Part shown: one piece after another, positions 11,521 to 24,293 of the stretch
How the letters are laid out: every line of letters begins with the position of its first letter
Numbering within the stretch: the stretch's first letter is position 1
NCBI GenBank assembly: GCA_035610835.1
Contig: CM069441.1
Span: 85,352,677-85,416,676, forward strand
From: Ophiura sarsii
Taxonomy: Eukaryota; Echinodermata; Ophiuroidea; Amphilepidida; Ophiuridae
Reading direction: 5' to 3'
Length of the DNA stretch: 64,000 nt
Program-made: the position numbers and the translations under genes
Notes under the pieces: generated by a model
Seen by the model: only the letters and a program-made list of their open reading frames with translations
Database searches by the model: none
Told to the model about the DNA's origin: nothing

Positions 11521-12675
11521 ATGGATGATGTAAAGATATGCTCGTTGAATGTGAAAGGTTTACGAGATGGCAAAAAACGTACTGCTGTTTTTAGATAGTT
11601 GAAGAAAAAAACTTCACCGTCTACTTTTTACAAGAAACGCATAGTACAAAATCTGACTGTCGGAATTGGAATAGCGATTGGGGATCCACCGGTGTATGGA
11701 GCCATGGAACTTCACAAAGCAGAGGCTCTGCAATCTTGTTCAACAAGAACTGTGACTTCAAATTATTAAAATGTGTGTGCGACACAGAGGGACGTTATGT
11801 GATCATTGATTTTAAAATATCTGATGTTATTTATACAATTGCTAATATTTATGGACCAAATAAGAACTGTCCTGATTTTGATAAATAGGTTGACGATGAG
11901 CTTGATAATTTTCATTGTGTTAATATTGTTTATGGTGGAGACTTAAATTGTGTGTTAAACTTATCTTTGGATAAAAAGGTGACCGTAGTCATACCAATTT
12001 CAAATCACAAAAGGAGATTTTTGATTTAGTAGCAAAAAGTGATCTTGTTGACATTTGGCGGTATAATAATCCAGGTAAATTTTAGTATACATGGAAGTCG
12101 AATGACAAACCACCAATCATGTGTAGGTTGGTTTATTTACTCATAAGTAATGGTTTAAAGGGAAATGTTACTAATGTTGATATTAAACATGGTTTAAATC
12201 AGATCATTCACTGGTAAAATTAATGTTGTGCAGTAAACAGGATAAGCATGGAAAAGGAATGTGGAAATTTAATGTTTTACTTTTGGACGATTTGGATTTT
12301 ACTAATTTGATTCATAAAACTATTGACAATGTTAAAATTGATAATACGAATGCACGTCCTGACATTTTATGGGAAACAATAAAATGTGTTATAAGAGGTG
12401 ATACAATTAATTATGCCAGCCGGAAACGTAAACAAGCTAAATGAATTGAAGAGTGTCTTGAACAAGACAAAACAATCTTGAGATTAAATATGCTGAAAAT
12501 CCTAGTGAGCCGATTTTAAGAGAAACTGAAATCAAGAAACACAATTTGGATTCAATTTATGATGAAAAAGTTAAAGGTGCAATAATCAGATCCAAGGTAG
12601 ATTGTACTGAATTTGGTGAAAAGAGTTCAAAACATATCTCAATTCATGTCAGAAAATTATTGTCAGTCATCAACA
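11521..12675 (+). pseudogene. L1/Tx1-type LINE remnant: AP endonuclease and start of RT region
   Basis: The plus-strand translation begins MDDVKICSLNVKGLRDGKKR, the N-terminus typical of apurinic-like endonucleases of L1-clade ORF2. It continues with VYFLQETHSTKSD, IANIYGPNKNCPDF and YGGDLNCVLN, all hallmark endonuclease motifs. Further on, YASRKRKQ and GAIIRSKVDCTEFGEKSSKH match the linker before the reverse transcriptase domain. Several in-frame stops (around 11594, 11886 and 12082) and a frame change show it is dead. The RT catalytic part is missing; the sequence leaves homology near 12675. Confidence 0.8.
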
Positions 12676-12879
12676 TAAATAGCCGCCCCACTTTTTGATG
12701 GCTTGCTACACCCCTGCTATAGGTTACCCTTGAGGTGTGACACCGGTTGAATGTTTTTGAAAACCATAGTAACGCACACTAATGTTGAGGTTGTGTTGGT
12801 GTTGATTAGTCATACACTGCAGAACATTTAACTTTATTTTGTTCCAGTTGGGCTTCTTTTATAATATATAGGACGGCCC

Positions 12880-14000
12880 GTCACCGTAGGACGAAATTTC
12901 GGAACAATTCAAACACAGCAACTCGCATCGAAATTGGTAATCAATAACGACACGTTACAGGAAATTGTGAAATGAGGTTGTAAGTCCGTGTCGACTTGAT
13001 CGTTTACTCCCTCGGAGATTAAATTTACTATTATTCATGAATATTATGTTTAGTTATGGAGCCATAAAGGTCAAATGAATAAAATCATTTAACAATCATA
13101 CAGTATACACCACCTGTCTATAACAATATGCTTTCATAATGACAAAATCAACTACAGAGGGCGATCTTTTGCAAATTTACATTGTACGTAGTATGTCCCA
13201 ACAACCAATATAACATGTTTCCACCATAACCTTTTTTAATTATTATCATTTTATTATTATTATTTAACAATCTTCTCTCCTTCATTTTTTAAATTCATGT
13301 AAATAGTTGCTCTTTTCATGATGTCTTTAACGGATAGACCAGTACTGGTAAACGTACGTTATATATAAAATAGGCTTGGGACACAACAAAAAAGCGATTT
13401 GCCACCACTTAACTTCCTTCATCTAAATCGGTGCGAGTCAGAGCGTACTCAAAGTGATCGACGCAGCATTTACGCACACGACTGACTGGATTTACCTATG
13501 AAAGTATAGACACATTACAATCTGGCGCAGAATCGTGAGGTGTAATCATTGGACTTCGTTCTGACATCACGGAATAGATTTAGCTGGTGGGTAAAACAAG
13601 AACAAATAATATTAATTAGGTGGCCGAAGAGCATTCCATGCAAATTTACAGATTTGAAAGATTTTTTCGGATCTGGAAAGTTTCAAGTCAGCAAATATGT
13701 GGCATTAGACAACCTAAATGATTAGTCTTACTCTGCAATTTGTAAATTAATACTAAGGAAACTGTAACGCCAAAACACATAATTATACGGTTCAGATATG
13801 TTGATGTCATTAAATAATGCTTTTTATAAACACTTGCGGCGTACCCTCACTGTGCTCGGGTCCCTGCTAGATGGTTATGCCATTCCACATTACCAACTCT
13901 GAAAGCACATCAACCCCTACACACATAGATTAGAAGAATAAATTGTGACCCCTGCCCTCTATCGCCCTTAAAAAGTTATTGGAAGTCTCCAACATATTGG
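12880..14000. repeat. Duplicated non-coding block D, copy 1
   Basis: Discontinuous similarity to 58150-61985. Clear shared blocks are the GAAATTGTGAAATG region (12960 and 58265), CATAATGACAAAATCAACTA (13136 and 59518), the GTGATCGACGCAG to GACATCACGG interval (13456-13571 and 60554-60671) and CTCTGCAATTTGT (13732 and 61536). No protein frame is conserved. This copy is compact; the other is broken by insertions. Confidence 0.7.
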
Positions 14001-14899
14001 ATTGACACCAAGGTTATATAACCACTTGCCAACAACATAGCAACTGTATTCACCAAAGGTTCACCTCTATGTTAATGAGTTACGGAGTCAATGAATCATG
14101 GAGGTATTGATTCTGTAAGATTGTGTAAATGCTATTGTAAATATCAACCAATCGATATGACAATTGGACCCTTGCACGTGCTATTAAATTTTGCTGCTTA
14201 GCAGACTAAATATGCGCGCCAAATACAAATAAAAATGGGGGCATAGGAATGTCCATGCCCCTATAGTTTACCGTGAGACTGTACATAGCTGTACGTAGCT
14301 GTACATCAACCTACCTTTTCACGCCTAAGGTCAACTCAAAAGGTATACCTTGGTGTACATATTTAACACATTGTTAGGCTGGTAAATACCACAGATTTGA
14401 TAAAAATGAAAACCTTAAAGCACATTTGATCAGCTACCACAACTATTTCTGTAATTAAAACTACTCTCTTTGAGAAATTTAGCCTGAAAGTACGAAGTTT
14501 CACTTATTTAGCATGTCATCGCTGTTCTCCTGCTCACTGTCTTTCATTGCAAATCTATGTGTATCCACAAATTACGCCAGCCGGTAGCCTGTATCCCACT
14601 CTTCAAGGAATTGTGTACTTTTATGGATTCATTCATAAAAATGCCACAAAAAAATGTAAGTTCCCTATAGCGTTACACTCACAGTCCCAGATGTGGCCCT
14701 CATCGGCTATTATTACCGCTAATATTTACCGCTTCTCTACCAAAGAGGGCAGTACGTATTAATATAGTAATATAATTAACCTGTAATGCATGTGTACACC
14801 CCCCACCCCCACTACACACACACAAACCAGGTTGATTGATAATCATAACCCTCCTAAACCAATAACCCTAACACTCCCGGTGGATTTTCCAACGAAATT
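14001..14899. other. Non-coding stretch, nothing recognised
   Basis: Low-complexity CCCCACCCCCAC and CACACA runs near 14801-14825 precede the SINE. No supported gene. Confidence 0.4.
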
Positions 14900-15060
14900 T
14901 TTTTCAAGCAAAAAACACACACACAACAAGAGGTGCCACGCCCCGGGGTTTGAACCCACGACCTCTCGGTTACAAGTCCAACGCTCTACCAAGTGAGCCA
15001 CGGGGGGAGCTATGCTGGGCGAGTGTATTCGCCCAGCTATGTAGCCCGGGGCCATTATTT
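14900..15060 (-). repeat. tRNA-derived SINE
   Basis: On the minus strand a tRNA-like head has an A box (TGGCTCACTTGG, complement of 14989-15000) and a B box (GGTTCAAACCC, complement of 14946-14956) at normal spacing. The anticodon-like loop CTTGTAA is present, but the anticodon stem pairs poorly. A (GT)n/T-rich stretch follows. Its six-frame translation gives the HLVERWTCNREVVGSNP peptide commonly produced by such heads, so the overlapping open frame is not a gene. Confidence 0.75.
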
Positions 15061-15329
15061 CACCCAAAAACCTCAGCGGCAGGTGGAACCGACAGGCTGG
15101 GAAATGGGATTTCATGGGGTGTGGGGCTGTAAGGGTTAACCGTGGCTACTTTATTAACCCCTACCTCTCAAACCGCATTATTTATTATTATCATGTACAT
15201 GTATACTACTTGACTTCAATATTCATCTTGGAGGTAAAGGTAAGGCTTTTCGACTTTTGGTAGATAATGGATTTTACCAACGTCGCAGTTCTGACATCGG
15301 AGGATGGGTCTTTCGGTATTTTTTGGCGC

Positions 15330-15371
15330 AAGTACCTTTTAAGGTACTTACGACCTCCTTAAAAGGAGGTC
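15330..15371. repeat. Two adjacent perfect 20-bp palindromes
   Basis: AAGTACCTTTTAAGGTACTT at 15330-15349 and GACCTCCTTAAAAGGAGGTC at 15352-15371, two bases apart. Both are centred on TTTTAA or TTAAAA cores. Confidence 0.8.
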
Positions 15372-15724
15372 TTTGCTTGGCGGTAGCTTATATTTCCGTA
15401 GCCAAGTAATTGTCTAAAAGTATCACTTTAGTCAAATTGAATTATCAATTTTATCTAAAGTGCTCAACAAAAGAAAGTCATATATTTTGTTAAGATCCTT
15501 TATAGTTAAAGTCACTTTCGATTAATTTTTACCAAACAGGCTGGATAGACATTTGGCTGAATCTTTTTGGCACATTTTGATACTAAACATAACACCTAAC
15601 AACAAAGATAAACCATGACTAGCACCATTTATAGAAAATTAGTCACTTTTCAAAAGTCACATTCTCAATACACTACGCGGGAAAACAACCACCAACCACC
15701 AATTGTTAAAAAGCGCATAAACCT

Positions 15725-15835
15725 AATGGTGAGGCTGGGGGGCACGCGGGGGGGGGGCAAGGGTTCGAAGTGGGGGGGCGGGCTCCAGCCCCTGCCCCCC
15801 CCCCCCCCACCCCCCCGCTGGTTACACCACTGCGC
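15725..15835. repeat. G- and C-rich low-complexity stretch
   Basis: Runs of G (around 15748-15778) face runs of C (around 15796-15818) and end in a GGTTACACCACTGCG motif, the reverse complement of the CAGTGG(C/T)GTA-type ends seen elsewhere in the window. Confidence 0.5.
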
Positions 15836-17184
15836 TATTGATATGATATGATCAACAGAAGGCTCCCTTTAGTCCACTAGTAATACAGTCATTGCTCCCG
15901 CACAGTGACCGACACGCCCCGAGTAACGAACTGACGAACTCCAACTCCAAAGATACTTCTGATTTTCCATCAGCGTATAAACATGTTAGGAGTGTGATGA
16001 TTAATGCATTTTTAGTCATTTTAAGAACATGGTTATTAAAATAAAGAGGTTCAACATTGACAAAAATCTATTTTTGGCTCAAAATGGCATTTCGTGGCAG
16101 GTTCTCGACTACTTTTGGAGAATTTCAAATGACCATATCACCAGAACGCATTACTCAATTTAACATGATTCTTGCACCAAATTAGATCTATTGCCAAGAT
16201 GATACCCGTTTTGTTGAATTCCAATATAAACTCATCACAAAAAGTATCGAGACACTTACAAATAAGCCAATAATTAACAGACCGAAAGGGTATGGATTAT
16301 TCGAAGTTAAATTTTGTTCTGCGTATTTTGACACCTCGATTGTTGAAATACGATGTTGCGGTGCGGAGTTATTGTCATTCCAATGGTCGTAGGTAGGTAC
16401 AGTTTTAAAAGTGACAATCATTTCTATAGAAGCAGGTTTGCATTATTGTTTTAACGAGGATACGCCCTAGCCCTTCCAATGTTGTGTCAGGTTTGACAGA
16501 GTTGTTCTTTGTGTCACCGGGCTATAAACTGTCACACTGTCACATGTATGCGTTTCAACCAAACCGGGATTAGGGTTCGAGACACAGATGGAATGGAAAG
16601 TCCGATGGAGAAGGGGGCAACTGAAGTGTTACACTGGACTCATATGAGTCGAAAAACCAACGCGTGGCGCGCGCATGCAGGCCAAAACGCGAAAATCGAG
16701 GTTTTATTGCAAGCAATCATTGAAAATCGCACCTATAATCGAGTGATTTATTCTTTTCTCACAATATTTGAGGAGACCGGGCTGGGGTGTGGGCGCGATG
16801 GAATGGAAAGACCAGGAGGGGGCAAGCACTAAAAAGTGCCAATTTTGTCACATTTATTTTTCACTTTTTGGTCAAATATTAAAAAAAGAAGTTAGTGTCT
16901 TTAGTTAGTTAGTTAGAAGTTAGTGTGTTTTCATCACAATCAAGCGATTTGGGAATTTTTTACTCAACATTATTTGTGTTAACATTGTTCAAAATCTTTT
17001 GTAATTTTCTTAAAAAAGCAACATATTTGGTCAAAATTGACGCCAAATTTGGATTCTCTGATCCATTTCCTTTCCAAAATGGTATACTTTTATATGCATT
17101 TGATTTAATAGTAGTTCAATAATTAAATTTTTGCAGAAGACAAGTTTAAATTACATACAAAGAAAGTGTTCTTTTACATTTCAG
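15836..17184. other. Non-coding stretch upstream of the 7TM fragment
   Basis: The motif GATGGAATGGAAAG occurs twice (16588 and 16797), marking a weak direct repeat. TTAGTTAGTTAG is at about 16900. No upstream exon of the 7TM gene could be identified. Confidence 0.4.
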
Positions 17185-17587
17185 ATGCATGTTGTCTCAA
17201 GAATCACACTAAGTCTATTTACATGTCCTACATGGCGCCGTACATTAACATCATTGTCGTCAATTTTGTCGTGTTCTTCATGAAACATCGCGCCATTTTT
17301 GACTACGCGAAATCGTTAATTCAGACCAAACCCGTGGTACGACGCAGTCAGGTCGGATGCTCAAATACCATCGCGTTGTTGCTCGGTCTCACTTGGGTTA
17401 TATTTCTACACAAGATCGGCGTTAATTCGACGTGAATTCACTTCTCGGATTCTTTATATTCTTATTTCGCTGCGGCTTGAATCCATGCAGAAGCGATAAG
17501 ATCATGGCGAATCTGGTGCGGCGATTGAAACACTGCGAAGCCGAGGTCCTAGTTCCGGGGCACGGAATACGTCACAAGGTCAGATGA
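17185..17587 (+). pseudogene. Adhesion-type (family B2) 7TM receptor, TM5-TM7 exon, frame broken
   Basis: A pyrimidine-rich TTTTACATTTCAG acceptor precedes 17185. The frame then reads a short cysteine-containing loop, a hydrophobic segment (YINIIVVNFVVFFM, TM5) and the TM6 hallmark IALLLGLTWVIF. That frame stops at 17433-17435. A +1 shift continues as NSLLGFFIFLFRCGLNP, the usual TM7 pattern, and a basic cytoplasmic tail to a TGA at 17585-17587. The motifs LLGLTW and NSLxGFFIF are typical of adhesion GPCRs. The shift between TM6 and TM7 drops residues, so this is a pseudogene fragment or an assembly indel. Earlier exons were not found. Confidence 0.65.
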
Positions 17588-17808
17588 AGGTTGTTAAAAA
17601 CACCACGAGAAAACAGAACAATGAATATGCTAATAATAATCCTAATTGTAATACGAGTGACACCGAATAGAAGAGTAATATAAATCGCAATCGTTCCGTT
17701 ATCCACAATATCGTGAAATAATCTGACCGTTGTCGTAGCTATGTTTTCAAAACGGTTGAAAATGCAAACTTGACGACGCAATGAAAACGCGATTATGGTT
17801 TACCGTTT

Positions 17809-18056
17809 AGGGACGCACCATTAGATTTTCAGGTGGCGGTAGGAAGTTTTTGGAAGAAAAAAATGCCCCCTCTATGCAGGCCAAAAAAAAAATCACCCCC
17901 CTGATGAGTAAAAAACAACAACTAAAAAAACCTTCTACCCCACCCAAATCAATATGAATGAATACATAAACATTTTAAAAATCGCCAAAGCGTAAAAAAA
18001 AATTCCCCCCAAACCCAACTTTCATACCCCCCCTGAAAATCTAATGGTGCGTCCCT
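17809..18056. repeat. 248-bp MITE
   Basis: Terminal inverted repeats of about 25 bp, AGGGACGCACCATTAGATTT at the left and its complement ending GGTGCGTCCCT at the right. The inside is A- and C-rich and non-coding. Confidence 0.75.
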
Positions 18057-18203
18057 TAGTGTTGATTATTACAATTTATAGAATGACACTATAGTCACGT
18101 TCATACTCCATCGTTGCGTATATTGGTTGACGTCGACAGTTGCGATCATGTATGTTTCGACGTCGATGGATGCAAAACGACGCCAGTATGAAATGCCAAT
18201 AAG

Positions 18204-19309
18204 TACAGGGTGTCCCAAAAGTCTATGCACGACTTTGAAGCTTTGTATTTCACAAAATATAAGTCGTATTGAAAATATGAATACATATTTAGAAAGAGGA
18301 GATGTGGGAAATAATTTTGATACCAAACATTGGAGTAACATCTGTTTGTAATGCCACCCTAGAAGTAAATTATGTATTACTGCAAAAATGTAATTTTATA
18401 CTTCGGAGGAATACAGTTCACAAATCCATACCTTTATTGAGATTAACAAAAATACGGGTAGAGTTGGTTACACGGAAAGTGATCCGTCAATTGTAATATT
18501 AAAAAGGTTACATTACAGTGATATCGTCATAATAACAAACTATATCACACATAATTTTCGTTTTTATAGTTAAATCTAATTTAAATGTTTTCCATGTATA
18601 CAGACACGTGTGCTAATGCAAAAACACAGACCTAAACAATTGAATAACGTAACAGAAAAGTGAACACACACATCACACGTCAAACATGTTAAAATTTAAA
18701 CTTAGCGGATTATTTTAATGCTGCTTGAAGGCCTCATCGAAGGTTGTTTTACCCATTTAGAATATGTTCCTGTGATCAAAAATGTATCCACAAACTTCAG
18801 AATGGATATTCTTCCTGGTGCGCGTTTCACTTTGAAATGTTTTCTGAACTTTTGTTGAGTAAGTTGAACTGAATGTGTTTCAGCGTAGAACCATACAATT
18901 TGTATTCGCTTATCTATGCTGTAAACCATCTTGAATAAAGACTTTTGCTGTGCAATGTTGTCTACTACGCTTATTTATGTTGTGAGTGACCGAGTTTGGT
19001 ATTAAATAACATTAATGTTGCAAGGTAAGCAGTGAACTGTGACTAATTCGCAACGTTGCTTTCATACCGTTAATTTATGCGCACCTTTAGCAACAATGTG
19101 TGGTACTTGGTATGAGTTGGTCTGGCACACGGCCAATGACTTTCAACCAGTTTTATAATGGTGTGGTTTCACCAATAGGGTTGTGTTTGGTATCAAATTA
19201 ATTTCCTAAATCTCGTCTATCAAAATATGGTTAAATGAATACCATATGATTTATATTTTATGAGATATGACTCTTCAAAAACGTGCATAGACTTTTGGGA
19301 CACCCTGTA
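18204..19309 (-). mobile_element. Mariner-like non-autonomous element, copy 1
   Basis: Ends are inverted repeats TACAGGGTGTCCCAAAAGTC and the complement GACTTTTGGGACACCCTGTA, with terminal TA as expected for IS630/mariner target sites. A closely similar element of equal size lies at 40265-41375. Inside is a single short minus-strand frame (18702-18929). No DDE/D catalytic domain is present, so it would need a transposase supplied in trans. Confidence 0.8.
18702..18929 (-). CDS. N-terminal helix-turn-helix (DUF4817-like) of a mariner-type transposase
   Basis: A 75-codon frame beginning MVYSIDKRIQIVWFYAETHS, followed by a QQKFRKHF segment, RAPGRISILKFVDTF and a short tail. The pattern 'Y-S-x-x-x-R-I-x-I-V...T-x-x-x-F...P-x-x-x-x-I' is that of the DUF4817 DNA-binding domain fused to IS630/mariner transposases. 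The catalytic part is absent. The sister frame at 40765-40992 is the same length with only a few changes (N for D, E for K, L for F, N for I), so the two share one internally deleted ancestor. Confidence 0.6.
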   Translation of the reverse strand: MVYSIDKRIQIVWFYAETHSVQLTQQKFRKHFKVKRAPGRISILKFVDTFLITGTYSKWVKQPSMRPSSSIKIIR

Positions 19310-20519
19310 GTTGGATAACATTGATATATTATTATGCTACCATAAAGGCAATTAATATCATTTGTGATATTAAATACAGGCTGTCCCAAAATGATTAGTA
19401 CCCATCGATGCTCAAAGTTCAATACATTTTATCATCATCAAAATCAATGAGATTAGATCCGGGTTTTTTTATATCATATTTGCTATACTGTACCCTTTTA
19501 TTGGAATTTTAGATCATGAACATCGGACTTATTTAAATGAAGTTACACTCCATTGTGTAAGACATGGTGATTTCACCTTTTTGGCAAAGTGCAAAAAAAT
19601 GTGTTTTTAAGAACCATATTCAGTAAGAATCAAGGAAATGTTGAAAAATGTGGCAGACTGAAAAATATGAATTTTCTTCATACCTTGTGCATGGATGGAC
19701 CTATGGTCAAAGTCAACAAATATGGAAAAAAAATTAGTGTCACATGTATGTTACCATGGTAACGGGCAATTCCATTAATTTGATGATTTTTCTCATTTTT
19801 TGCTGTTTTAAATGCTAATTTTAGCTCAACTTGGATCCCACATTTGTAGCATACAAAATACTTTTTACAAATTCTTGTTTTTATATATGAAAGGGCAGTC
19901 CACAGTCAAACTAATCCATATTTTAAAAAAAATCTTGGTATTGGCAATTGGACTATACCATGTTTCCAAATAGGGGTGTTTCGTCCCTTTTACAAACTAT
20001 CAATTATTAGCCAAATCTAATCACCGTTAACCCTGAAAGTGGCACTTTCTTTTCAAAGATATTTTGCATGTGGAGAGTAACGATGTTGCTCAATTGAATT
20101 TCAATGAGAAAAGTGTGGGTAATCTTTAAACATGGCAGCAGTGTTTCCAGAAAGATAGGTATTTTTGAAAAATCTTAAAATGCCTATTATCGAAAAACGG
20201 ACAATTAAACAGTGAATTACATATATATAAGCGTTGATTAGGAGATATATTGAAGATATTACTTGTTTTGTGAATGTTTGCAATAAAATAATATGAAATG
20301 TACTTGTTAAAGTTGCCAGAGTTCTCTTTTTTTACCTCAAATTAGCAATATTGCAACATATGCCATGTTGAGTATAGTAAACATATTAATGTCCATGAGC
20401 CCGTAGGGTCGGTCAGTACCATGTCGAGGGAGTAAGGCTAATAATGATTTTTGTATTGGTATGGATCCATGAAACCAGAATATGATTGATAGCAAATTCA
20501 AAGCGGTAGCTTTCTGTGT

Positions 20520-21700
20520 GTTATCAGCACATTTTCAAAATGGCCGCCAAAATGCAAACAAAAAGCACACTAATAAACTTATAATGAATATTGGAAACCC
20601 TGTTGGGTGTAAATAACGCAGTACTGTATGTATTAGACCACTAGACACTCATATCTGGATATTTTGCTAAATCCAAAATGGCCGCCAAAAATGATAAAAT
20701 TCCATATATTGGCATATAAACCAACATGTATGATCAGAGTATAGTTTTAACAATGAGATGTATGTGTTAGACCCTTAGAAACTCATATCTAGTATTTTTC
20801 CTTTGATAACAAACTTTATAACCAAAATGGCCGCCAAATGAATGGCCACAAATGGTAAAAAGTGGTCAGAATTCCATGAAATAGCATAATATCAACCGAA
20901 ATGTATGATGAAAATATATTTTTAACCATGGGATGTATGTGTTAGACCACTAGTAACTCATATCCAGTATTCATGCTTTGTTTACATAGATCAAAATCCA
21001 AAATGGCTGCCAAAGTGGCCCAAAAATGGTTCCCGAAGTGGCTGCAAAAATTGTCAAATTCCATAAAATACAGTTTTAATGATGGGATGTATGTATTAGA
21101 CCACTAGTAACTCATATCTAGTATTTTTGCTTTGTTAGCATACTTAAAAATCCAAAATGGCCACCAAATGGATCCCAAAATAACTAAACAAATTGTCGAA
21201 ATTCCATAAAATGGTATAATATCAACCAAAATGTATGAAGAAAGAATAGTTTTAACATCGGGATATATTCATTAGACCACTCGTAACTCATATCCAGTAT
21301 ATTTGCATTGTAATAACGTACATTAAATCCAAGATGGCCACCAAAACGGCCGCTGTAAATGTTAAAATAGTCTACATGAGTGAATGATAATCCACAATAG
21401 ACATTGTAAGAGTGTATATTACAACACATTCACCAAATAGTATGTTCTAAAACTGCTAAGCTTTTTCTTTTAGATATAAGGCTCACCTCTTTGACAATTT
21501 TGATTCTGTATCACTCTCCAAAATGGCTGCCAGAATGGTTAAGTTTATGTTAAATTACCTAAAACAATTGTTTAAATGACCATTTTATGTAATACTAATA
21601 CCCCCAAATCTAATAAGACAGCATTTAACATATGTCTATGATCAAGTTTAGGGCTGTAGATCTAGTTTGAGTATTTTAAAGTATCCAAGATGTCTGCAAA
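20520..21700. repeat. Tandem repeats in left foldback arm
   Basis: About eight diverged units of roughly 140-180 bp, each with an AAAATGGCCGCCAAA-like core (near 20540, 20680, 20826, 20999, 21156, 21333, 21520 and 21690). Several carry an ACCACTAGTAACTCATATC segment and an AATTCCATAAAAT segment. Confidence 0.7.
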
Positions 21701-22109
21701 ATGTTAAAATAACTGAAAAACAGTATTAGTTTTATTGCTAGTGTTACATTATATATGACCAAAAGATTATATATATATAGATTTTAATCCACCAAGTAAA
21801 CGTATCTGTAGGTGACAAAGTATGATTAAATGGTATAGACTACATTTTTTTTATTCTGGTCATATATATTATTATCAATTGGTGGCCACCCGTGGTAATT
21901 ATTTTGGCCATTTGGAGATAATTTTAATGAAATGTTCATTATAATGCCCATCTTAATAACATGAAATTGTCAAAATGGAGTCTATACAATTCAATCATCC
22001 TTGTCACATATACAAACACATTTACTGGATGGCTTAAAAGCTGTAGATATAATAATGTGATCATATATATATAATGTAATACTAACAATAAACTAACACT
22101 GTTTTTCAG

Positions 22110-23360
22110 CTATTTTAACCTTTTACAGCCATCTTGGATATTTTAGAATACTAAAACTAGATCTACAGCCCCTAGGCTTTATCATAGGCATGTAGTGAAT
22201 GCTGTCCCATTCAATTTGGGGGTATTGGTATTACATAGTACCGGTCATTTACAATACAAAACAATTGTGTGTTCATTTACAATACAAAACAATTGTTTTA
22301 GGTCATTTAACATCAACTGAACCATTCTGGCTGCCATTTTGGAAAGTGATTGGAATCAAAATTGTCACAGATGTGGGCCTTATTTCTAAAAGCAATAGCT
22401 TACCAGTTTAGAACATCTATTTGGTGGATTTGATGTAATATACACTCTCACAATATCTATTTTGGATTATCATACACTCATGTATATAGACTATTTTTAC
22501 ATTTACAGCGGCCATTTTGGTGGCCATCTTGGATTTAAAGTATGTAATTACAATACAAATAATAGTGGATATGAGTTATTAGTGGTCTAATACATACACC
22601 CCAATGTTAAAACTATACTTTCATCATACATTTTGGGTGATATTAGCCCATTTTATGGAATTCCAACAATTTGTTCAGTCATTTTGGGACCCATTTTGGG
22701 GGCCATTTTGGATGGCGGTCTAATACATACATCCCATCATTAAAACTATATTTTCATCATACATTTAAGTTGATATTATCCCATTTTATGGAATTTGACA
22801 ATTTTTGCAGCCACTTCGGGAACCACTTTGGGGGCCATTTTGGCAGCCATTTTGGATTTTGTACTAAGTTATCAAAGCAAGAATACTGTATATGCGTTAC
22901 TAGTAGTCCAATACATACATCCCATCATTAAAATTATATTTTCATCATGCATTATGGTTGATATTATGCTATTTTATGGAATTTTTGATCATTTTTGGCC
23001 ATCAATTTGGCGGCCATTTTGGTTTCAAAGTATGTTAACAATGCAAAAATACGAGTTATGAGTTTCTAATGGTCTAACATATGCATCCCATTGTTAGAAC
23101 TATACTCTGATCATACGTGTTGGTTTATATATGCCAATATATGGAATTTTACCATTTTTGGCGGCCATTCTGGCGGCTATTTTGGCGGCCATCTTGGATT
23201 TTGATGTGTTAACAAAGCAAAAGTTCTGGATATGAGTGTCTAGTGGTCTAATACATACAAGACTGCGTTATTTACATCCAACAGAGTTTCCAAAATTCAT
23301 CATAAGTTTATTAGTGTGCTTTATGTTGGCATTTTGGCGGCCATTTTGAAAATGGCTGAA
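22110..23360. repeat. Tandem repeats in right foldback arm
   Basis: The same units in inverse orientation, recognisable by TTTGGCGGCCATTTTGG cores (near 22125, 22330, 22510, 22700, 22840, 23005, 23165 and 23335). Short frames here are by-products of the repeats. Confidence 0.7.
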
Positions 23361-24293
23361 AACTCATATAAAGCTACCGCTTTGAATTTGCTATCAGCCA
23401 TATTCTGAAACTAGAGGTTAATACCTTTCCAAAATCCTTTTGTTATTCACACATGAATGTGAATAAACATCACTTATAGTGATACAGTAAATGGATGTAG
23501 CTGTCAAAAGCAGATTTAAGAAGAATTCTGTTTATTTAATACGAGTCTGTTCTGCCATGAATAAAGTTAAAACTCAACCTACCTGGCAACACTTTTTTTT
23601 AATATGCACTTTGAAACATGAGCAACATTATCCCTGATCCAAAAATAGATGTTCTCTATTTTAGACATAACAAGGATGATTTATTAAATAGTTTGCTGAA
23701 ATTAAACGTGTATTTTCATACCATGTAATACCGATTTTTTTTGGAAAAAGTCAACACTTTTTGGCAACACTGTTCCAACAGGTATGAATTACCCATGGAT
23801 ATTTTTATATATTATTATTCAGACATCCCTCAAGCTTTCATTTGTAGAAGGTGAATGCCAAAAAAACACCACTTTGCTAGTTGTGATTCATTTACGAAGG
23901 TGTATTTTTTTCACACGATTTATTATGAAAAACACCCCTTTTTCAAATAATGGTATATCCCATAATACAATTTGCACAAGTTTTGTTGTTGCATGGAATG
24001 AAAGTTGAGACATGTATGGTTATATTTTTGAATGAAAATAAAATCCTGGTTGTATTGTTTGTTCAAAATGATATGTGTAAATTAGCAGTTTTTAATTTCT
24101 GAAAAATTGAAAATTTTGTTAAAAACCATGAAAATTCTAATATGTGTCGTTGTCATGGCAACGAAGGCAAAAAAAAAAAAGTTCCATTTTAGTGTTTATT
24201 GACCAAAGGTCTATCAATGACCAAAGTATAAAGGAAATTCATATTTGTATGTCTGCCAACAAAAACTTGATTTTTAGGGACAATGTCACTTAA

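Noticed and set aside
14935..15005. Functional tRNA gene
   Set aside because: A and B boxes are present but the anticodon and acceptor stems do not pair properly and SINE-like sequence is attached.
14843..15115. 90-codon minus frame
   Set aside because: It is a translation of the tRNA-derived SINE (HLVERWTCNREVVGSNP signature), not a gene.
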